From Chloroflexota bacterium (GTDB lineage: Bacteria > Chloroflexota > Anaerolineae > SpSt-600), in the NCBI GenBank assembly GCA_011041825.1, contig DRAO01000184.1:1-8242 (forward strand): DNA of 8,242 bases, read 5' to 3'. The notes beneath the pieces were generated by a model. The model was given only the letters and a program-made list of their open reading frames with translations, was not told where the DNA came from and searched no databases. Both the position numbers and the translations under genes were made by a program. Positions 5,442 through 8,242 of the stretch are shown here, in pieces. Position 1 is the stretch's first letter; every line of letters starts with the position of its first letter.

Positions 5442-5827
5442 TTCTTCTCTTGCTCCATATGCTTCTCGTAAGCTTTGATGAAGTGATTGAGCATCCTGCT
5501 GGTTTCCCGAAGGTCATCAACCCACGAAGCCAGGATTCTATCGCCCTCTTCGGTAAGGCGATAGACCCGCCTGGGTGGGCCGCTTGTCTTGAAATCCCAC
5601 TCCGATTCCACCAAGCCTTGCATCTCCATCCACCGGAGAGCCCGGTAGACGGTGCTGGGGTCCACTTCTAACTTGTCGAACCCGAACCTCCGCAACCTGT
5701 CGAGAAGCTCGTACCCGTGAGCGGGATGGTGATGCAAGAGAAACAGCAGACAGGGCTCCAGAAATCCGCTTATGTTCCGGGGGCATCTGGTCCCTCTAAG
5801 CCTCCTCCGCCACCTATACCTCGGCAC
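5438..5827 (-). CDS. PadR-family transcriptional regulator
   Basis: A 129-residue winged-helix protein of the PadR family. The marks are FLEPCLLFLLHHHPAHGYELLDRL (in parts, 22-45), the recognition helix region STVYRALRWMEMQGLVES (58-75) and the wing GPPRRVYRLTEEG (83-95), followed by a C-terminal dimerisation helix (about 96-122). Two cysteines (C15, C26) in the N-terminal arm RCPRNISGFLEPC could sense redox or metal; this is conjecture. It starts at GTG 5827 with AGGAG 8 nt upstream; no ATG is available. It is the first gene of the operon and sits directly behind a consensus promoter and a palindrome, which fits self-repression of the whole metal/Fe-S cluster. The inducer is unknown. Confidence 0.92.
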   Translation of the reverse strand: MPRYRWRRRLRGTRCPRNISGFLEPCLLFLLHHHPAHGYELLDRLRRFGFDKLEVDPSTVYRALRWMEMQGLVESEWDFKTSGPPRRVYRLTEEGDRILASWVDDLRETSRMLNHFIKAYEKHMEQEKK

Positions 5828-5845
5828 TTTGTATGCTCCTGGTCA

Positions 5846-5866
5846 ATATTTGCAATTTGCACATAT
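5846..5866. promoter_or_regulatory. Near-perfect 21-bp palindrome, candidate PadR operator
   Basis: The core TGCAA-T-TTGCA (5851-5861) is a perfect 5-1-5 palindrome. It is flanked by matching ATAT (5846-5849) and ATAT (5863-5866) with one mismatched pair, 5850/5862. The 7-mer ATTTGCA is also tandemly repeated at 5848-5861, and a third, inverted copy of its core lies at 5876-5881 across the -10 box. The site covers the expected transcription start of padR, an ideal place for repression. PadR-family regulators commonly bind AT-rich dyads near their own promoters; identification as its operator is inference. Confidence 0.6.
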
Positions 5867-5894
5867 ATTATACACGCAAATCTGGACTTGTCAA
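5867..5894 (-). promoter_or_regulatory. Consensus sigma-70 promoter of the padR operon
   Basis: On the minus strand TTGACA (5894-5889) and TATAAT (5872-5867) are both perfect consensus hexamers with a 16-bp spacer. Transcription should start near 5860, giving a leader of about 33 nt to the GTG at 5827. This is the strongest promoter in the window and the only good one seen ahead of the eleven-gene array. Confidence 0.85.
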
Positions 5895-5907
5895 GACCCT
5901 TTGACCC

Positions 5908-6064
5908 GAGGGTGTTGAAAAACTCCGGGGTTAAACCTGCCCCCGGGAACAAAGGGAAAAAAAGAGTAGTATTTTGTTGCACGGCGGCGAAGCCGCCGTG
6001 CAAAAATACTTTCAAACTTTGCCTCACGGGTGAGGGGTTGACCTCAGGGTTTTTCAACACCCTC
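5908..6064. mobile_element. 157-bp inverted-repeat element, MITE-like
   Basis: The 16-mer GAGGGTGTTGAAAAAC (5908-5923) is repeated as its exact reverse complement at 6049-6064. Inside lie a long hairpin (5968-6010) and two direct copies of GGGGTT followed by an A/G-rich ACCT (5927 and 6034). There is no credible gene inside and no transposase. The element fits exactly between the two divergent promoters. I see no clear target-site duplication at its edges. It could be a MITE moved by a transposase elsewhere in the genome, or a non-mobile structured repeat. Confidence 0.55.
5968..6010. repeat. Long hairpin with GAA loop inside the 157-bp element
   Basis: GCACGGCGGC (5979-5988) pairs perfectly with 5992-6001 around the loop GAA. 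The stem continues through AGTATTTT (5968-5975) against the A/T stretch ending at 6010, interrupted only by a 2-nt bulge (5976-5977). The total is about 19 paired bases. The T-rich left side and A-rich right side would make a bidirectional terminator-like structure, which would insulate the divergent genes. Confidence 0.65.
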
Positions 6065-6077
6065 TTCCCCGCCGGGG

Positions 6078-6106
6078 TTGCCATTATAATGATAAAGCCG
6101 TATAAT
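6078..6106 (+). promoter_or_regulatory. Sigma-70-type promoter of birA
   Basis: TTGCCA at 6078-6083 and TATAAT at 6101-6106 are separated by exactly 17 bp. Start of transcription is expected near 6113, about 35 nt before the chosen start codon. A second TATAAT at 6085-6090 lacks a -35 box at the right distance. Confidence 0.75.
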
Positions 6107-6134
6107 TATGAGAGGGGTCACAGGGATGGACAAT

Positions 6135-6140
6135 GGAGGA
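6135..6140 (+). promoter_or_regulatory. Ribosome binding site deciding the birA start
   Basis: GGAGGA lies 7 nt before the ATG at 6148. It falls directly after the earlier in-frame ATG at 6133, which itself has only the weaker AGGGG farther upstream. This favours the start at 6148. Confidence 0.65.
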
Positions 6141-6147
6141 CGCCTTG

Positions 6148-6957
6148 ATGGAGCCATACGTTCCCCTGACAATGCTGGGGAAGCGCATTTATTATTATAA
6201 AGTGACCGGCTCTACAAATGAAGATGCGAAGAGGCTGGCCGAAGCCGGGGCCGAAGAAGGCACCATCGTCATTGCCGAGGAACAGACAGCAGGTAAAGGC
6301 CGGTTAGGGCGCCGCTGGCTTTCACCTCCTGGCACAAGCATCCTTATGTCTGTTCTCTTCCGTCCCCCTCTGGCTCCCCATCGGGCTCAGTGCCTCACGA
6401 TGATCACCTCCCTGGCTGTAGCCGAAGCGGTGGAAGCTATGACCCCCCTTCGAGTCCACATCAAATGGCCCAATGACATCCTCATAAGGGGCAAAAAGGC
6501 GGGGGGAATTCTCACTGAACTTGGGATCAAGGGGGGAAGCCTGGATTATGCCGTGGTTGGTTTGGGGCTAAATGTCAACGTTGACTTCCGGGATTTGAAA
6601 TCACCCTTGATTTTCCTGACCTCCACCGCTACAAGCCTCTACAACGAATTGGGGTACCGTGTGCCACGAACCCCGCTTCTCCTGGAAATCCTGCGGCGAC
6701 TTGAGGACAAATACATACGGCTTAAGGAGGGGGAGGATTTCCGCCCAGGCTGGTTAAAGCGGCTGGCTAATCTCAATCAGGAGGTGTGCGTCATCACCCC
6801 TCACGAGGTTATAGAGGGCACCGCCATAGATGTCAACCAGGACGGTGCTCTGCTCGTGCGTACCCCAACGGGCGAGGTAAGGACCGTCTGGGCCGGCGAT
6901 GTAACCTTGAAAAAGGACATCAGAGGAGGAAGCTATGGATTTCTTGAAATCTGCTAG
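6148..6957 (+). CDS. birA: Monofunctional biotin--[acetyl-CoA-carboxylase] ligase
   Basis: A 269-residue biotin protein ligase. It activates biotin with ATP to biotinyl-5'-AMP and transfers it to a lysine of biotin carboxyl carrier domains. Motifs are STNEDAKRLA (22-31), the biotin-binding loop GKGRLGRRW (49-57), KWPNDIL (106-112), GGIL (119-122), VVGLGLNVN (136-144) and a C-terminal SH3-like domain (about 210-255) with GTAIDVNQDGALLV. The N-terminal DNA-binding domain of bifunctional BirA is missing, so it should be an enzyme only, not a biotin-operon repressor. I chose the ATG at 6148 for its GGAGGA site; starting at 6133 would add five residues. Its last codons hold the binding site and start of the following small gene. 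Confidence 0.95.
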   Translation: MEPYVPLTMLGKRIYYYKVTGSTNEDAKRLAEAGAEEGTIVIAEEQTAGKGRLGRRWLSPPGTSILMSVLFRPPLAPHRAQCLTMITSLAVAEAVEAMTPLRVHIKWPNDILIRGKKAGGILTELGIKGGSLDYAVVGLGLNVNVDFRDLKSPLIFLTSTATSLYNELGYRVPRTPLLLEILRRLEDKYIRLKEGEDFRPGWLKRLANLNQEVCVITPHEVIEGTAIDVNQDGALLVRTPTGEVRTVWAGDVTLKKDIRGGSYGFLEIC

Positions 6958-7054
6958 CCCCGGGAAATTGCTGTTGCTTTCCTTCCTGCTCTTCCTCAAC
7001 GTGGTTGTGCTTGGATGCCTGCTTCTGATAGTCACTGGCAAGGTAGCATTTTAA
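6935..7054 (+). CDS. 39-residue predicted single-pass membrane peptide
   Basis: This short frame overlaps the end of birA by 23 nt and has an excellent AGGAGGA site (6924-6930) before ATG 6935. The product begins MDFLKSASPGK and continues as an uninterrupted hydrophobic run (residues 12-35, many Leu and Val, one Cys), ending TGKVAF. It should be a single membrane helix with a short N-terminal tail. No family is recognised. It lies 14 nt before the lipoprotein gene and all three are probably one transcript. A role in the membrane next to the lipoprotein is possible. It could also be only a coupling leader; the strong binding site argues for real translation. Confidence 0.6.
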   Translation: MDFLKSASPGKLLLLSFLLFLNVVVLGCLLLIVTGKVAF

Positions 7055-7068
7055 CGAGGAGGAAAGAA

Positions 7069-8049
7069 ATGCCGAACCCTTTACGATCAATCCCCTTTGT
7101 TTTGCTAATTCTGGTGATGGTTAGCTGTAACCCCAACACCCCACCTCTAACCCCGCTTCCCCACACCACCCCTTCGCTCAGCGAATACGAACTTGCTTAC
7201 TATTATGCCCCGGTCATATACCAGGGGGCAGCCTCTGACCAGGATTACATCACTGCGGTGGACTTTGATGGGGATTGGATTGGCAATAACAATTGGGAGA
7301 ACCAGCCCATCGGTGACCTCTCAGCCTATGTCTATTATTCGGTGGTGGAGACCGAAACCCACTGGTTCATCTTCTACAGCCTTTTCCACCCCCGTGATTA
7401 CACCGCTGAGCACTGCGAGAAATCCAGAGGCTGCCACGAAAACGATATGGAATCCATCCAACTGGCCGTTTTTAAAGACGGTTCCCGTTACGGGCGTTTG
7501 CAGGCAATGGAAACCCTTGCCCACGGAGATATATACCTCTATACAGCCGACCCTACAGTCAAAGCCGGGTACCTCAGGATATTCGGGCCGGTGCAATTTG
7601 AGGGAGAACACCCCATTATTTACGTAGAGCCCTATGGACACGGGATACATGGCCACCCTATCGCTCTGGGCCCGTGGAAGGTGGTCTACCGGGTGGGGGA
7701 GGAGGCCCAAATTCCCGAGGATGTGAATGACAGCCACGTGACTTACCGCTTGATTTCCATCTATGAGACCCTGTGGGCCCATCGGGATGAAGTGGGGCAG
7801 GGGCGGGCCTTCGACCGGCTCTTCAACTACCGGGGCTCCAACCTTCCGGCCACCTTGGACGGCGATAATTACAAGTCGGACAGGGCTAACACCCCCTGGG
7901 GCTACAGCCAGGCGATTGGCAAGGTGCTGCGGCGTGGCGATTGGTTCTTAGACCCGGCCCGGGCCTTCGCCTATCATGCCACCTTTGAGGGTGAGTTCTC
8001 AACCCGCTACCTGTACAACCCTTACTTAGCTGACCTTGGCCTTCCATAA
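7069..8049 (+). CDS. Predicted lipoprotein of unknown function with GCHENDME motif
   Basis: A 326-residue protein. Its N-terminus has a short basic part, a hydrophobic core (9-18) and a lipobox-like MVSC with C20, followed by a Pro/Thr-rich linker (21-38). It is likely exported and lipid-anchored. The body starts ELAYYYAPVIYQ (41-52), has an acidic DFDGDW (65-70), ETHWFIFYSLFHPRD (96-110), GCHENDME (121-128) and a His/Gly patch YGHGIHGH (189-196). The HENDME segment loosely recalls the GHRHDWE heptapeptide of necrosis-inducing NPP1-like proteins and related Vps62-type domains, which bind metal there. The likeness is by eye and weak. A start at 7015 is in frame, but GAGGAGG at 7056-7062 and the signal sequence favour ATG 7069. 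Function not assigned. Confidence 0.85.
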   Translation: MPNPLRSIPFVLLILVMVSCNPNTPPLTPLPHTTPSLSEYELAYYYAPVIYQGAASDQDYITAVDFDGDWIGNNNWENQPIGDLSAYVYYSVVETETHWFIFYSLFHPRDYTAEHCEKSRGCHENDMESIQLAVFKDGSRYGRLQAMETLAHGDIYLYTADPTVKAGYLRIFGPVQFEGEHPIIYVEPYGHGIHGHPIALGPWKVVYRVGEEAQIPEDVNDSHVTYRLISIYETLWAHRDEVGQGRAFDRLFNYRGSNLPATLDGDNYKSDRANTPWGYSQAIGKVLRRGDWFLDPARAFAYHATFEGEFSTRYLYNPYLADLGLP

Positions 8050-8103
8050 ACCCGAGGGATGATACATAACTGTGCGCCACCCCTCGCATTTCACGCCTCA
8101 AAT

Positions 8104-8139
8104 GTAGCGCAAGTAGCGCAAGGTGTCATCTTGCGCTAC
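8104..8139. repeat. Direct and inverted copies of a 10-mer after the lipoprotein gene
   Basis: GTAGCGCAAG occurs twice in a row (8104-8113 and 8113-8122, sharing one base) and once inverted as CTTGCGCTAC (8130-8139). Either direct copy can pair with the inverted one; the nearer gives a 10-bp stem with a 7-nt loop. No T-run follows. It may help end the birA transcript. The stretch 8050-8242 holds no gene that I can support. Confidence 0.55.
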
Positions 8140-8183
8140 GAGTCTGTAACAGCTTGGTAGGCGATAGGGCCTTAGAAATCTTT

Positions 8184-8206
8184 GCCCCGAACACGAGGTT
8201 CGGGGC
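8184..8206. repeat. Perfect 9-bp hairpin near the right edge
   Basis: GCCCCGAAC (8184-8192) pairs with GTTCGGGGC (8198-8206) around the loop ACGAG. The flanks are not T-rich, so a terminator role is uncertain. It resembles the other short perfect hairpins in the non-coding parts of this window. Confidence 0.5.
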
Positions 8207-8242
8207 GGATTAAACGGGCTGAAACTCCGCCGACACAAGGTC

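Noticed and set aside
5770..6084. Minus-strand open frame through the divergent intergenic region
   Set aside because: It runs across the 157-bp inverted repeat and both promoters and into padR; its product only reflects the palindromes.
7193..7627. Plus-strand frame of 144 codons inside the lipoprotein gene
   Set aside because: It is out of frame with a protein that has a signal sequence and good binding site; the product is low-complexity and has no start signal.

Overview
The window is bacterial. It has good sigma-70-type promoters, strong GGAGG-type ribosome binding sites, and Fur, PadR and BirA family proteins. The DNA is fairly GC-rich. The mix of a Mrp-type P-loop ATPase, NifX-like proteins, a DUF364-type protein and small Gly/Trp-rich proteins resembles uncultured anaerobes such as Chloroflexota (Dehalococcoidia/Anaerolineae-like). 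That assignment is an inference from gene content and was not tested by any search.

The left two thirds (about 5827 down to 202) is one co-directional minus-strand array of eleven genes, probably one operon. In transcription order they are: PadR repressor; DUF4213/DUF364 putative heavy-metal-chelation protein; unknown helical protein; Mrp/NBP35-type Fe-S carrier ATPase; NifX-like protein; tiny Gly/Trp/Pro-rich protein; small Trp-rich protein ending in a coiled coil; NifX-like protein with Gly-rich linker and a similar coiled coil; 2x[4Fe-4S] ferredoxin with a basic tail; FmdB-like zinc ribbon; Fur-family regulator. Four junctions overlap: three by 4 nt (ATGA, GTGA, ATGA) and one by 11 nt. A perfect TTGACA-N16-TATAAT promoter precedes padR, and a 21-bp near-palindrome sits where transcription should start, a likely PadR operator. 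Together the genes look like a metal or Fe-S (perhaps Mo/Cu-S) cluster handling module, reminiscent of Mrp/NifX/'orange protein' type loci, with a regulator at each end.

The divergent intergenic region (5828-6132) holds both promoters. Between them lies a 157-bp element bounded by perfect 16-bp inverted repeats and containing a long hairpin; it looks like a MITE or other non-coding repeat.

The right third is on the plus strand: a monofunctional biotin-protein ligase (birA), a 39-aa predicted membrane peptide starting inside the end of birA, and a 326-aa predicted lipoprotein of unknown function with a GCHENDME motif. Both ends of the window (1-201 and 8050-8242) are non-coding and rich in short perfect hairpins, many with 3-nt loops. 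No tRNA, rRNA, CRISPR array or transposase gene was seen.
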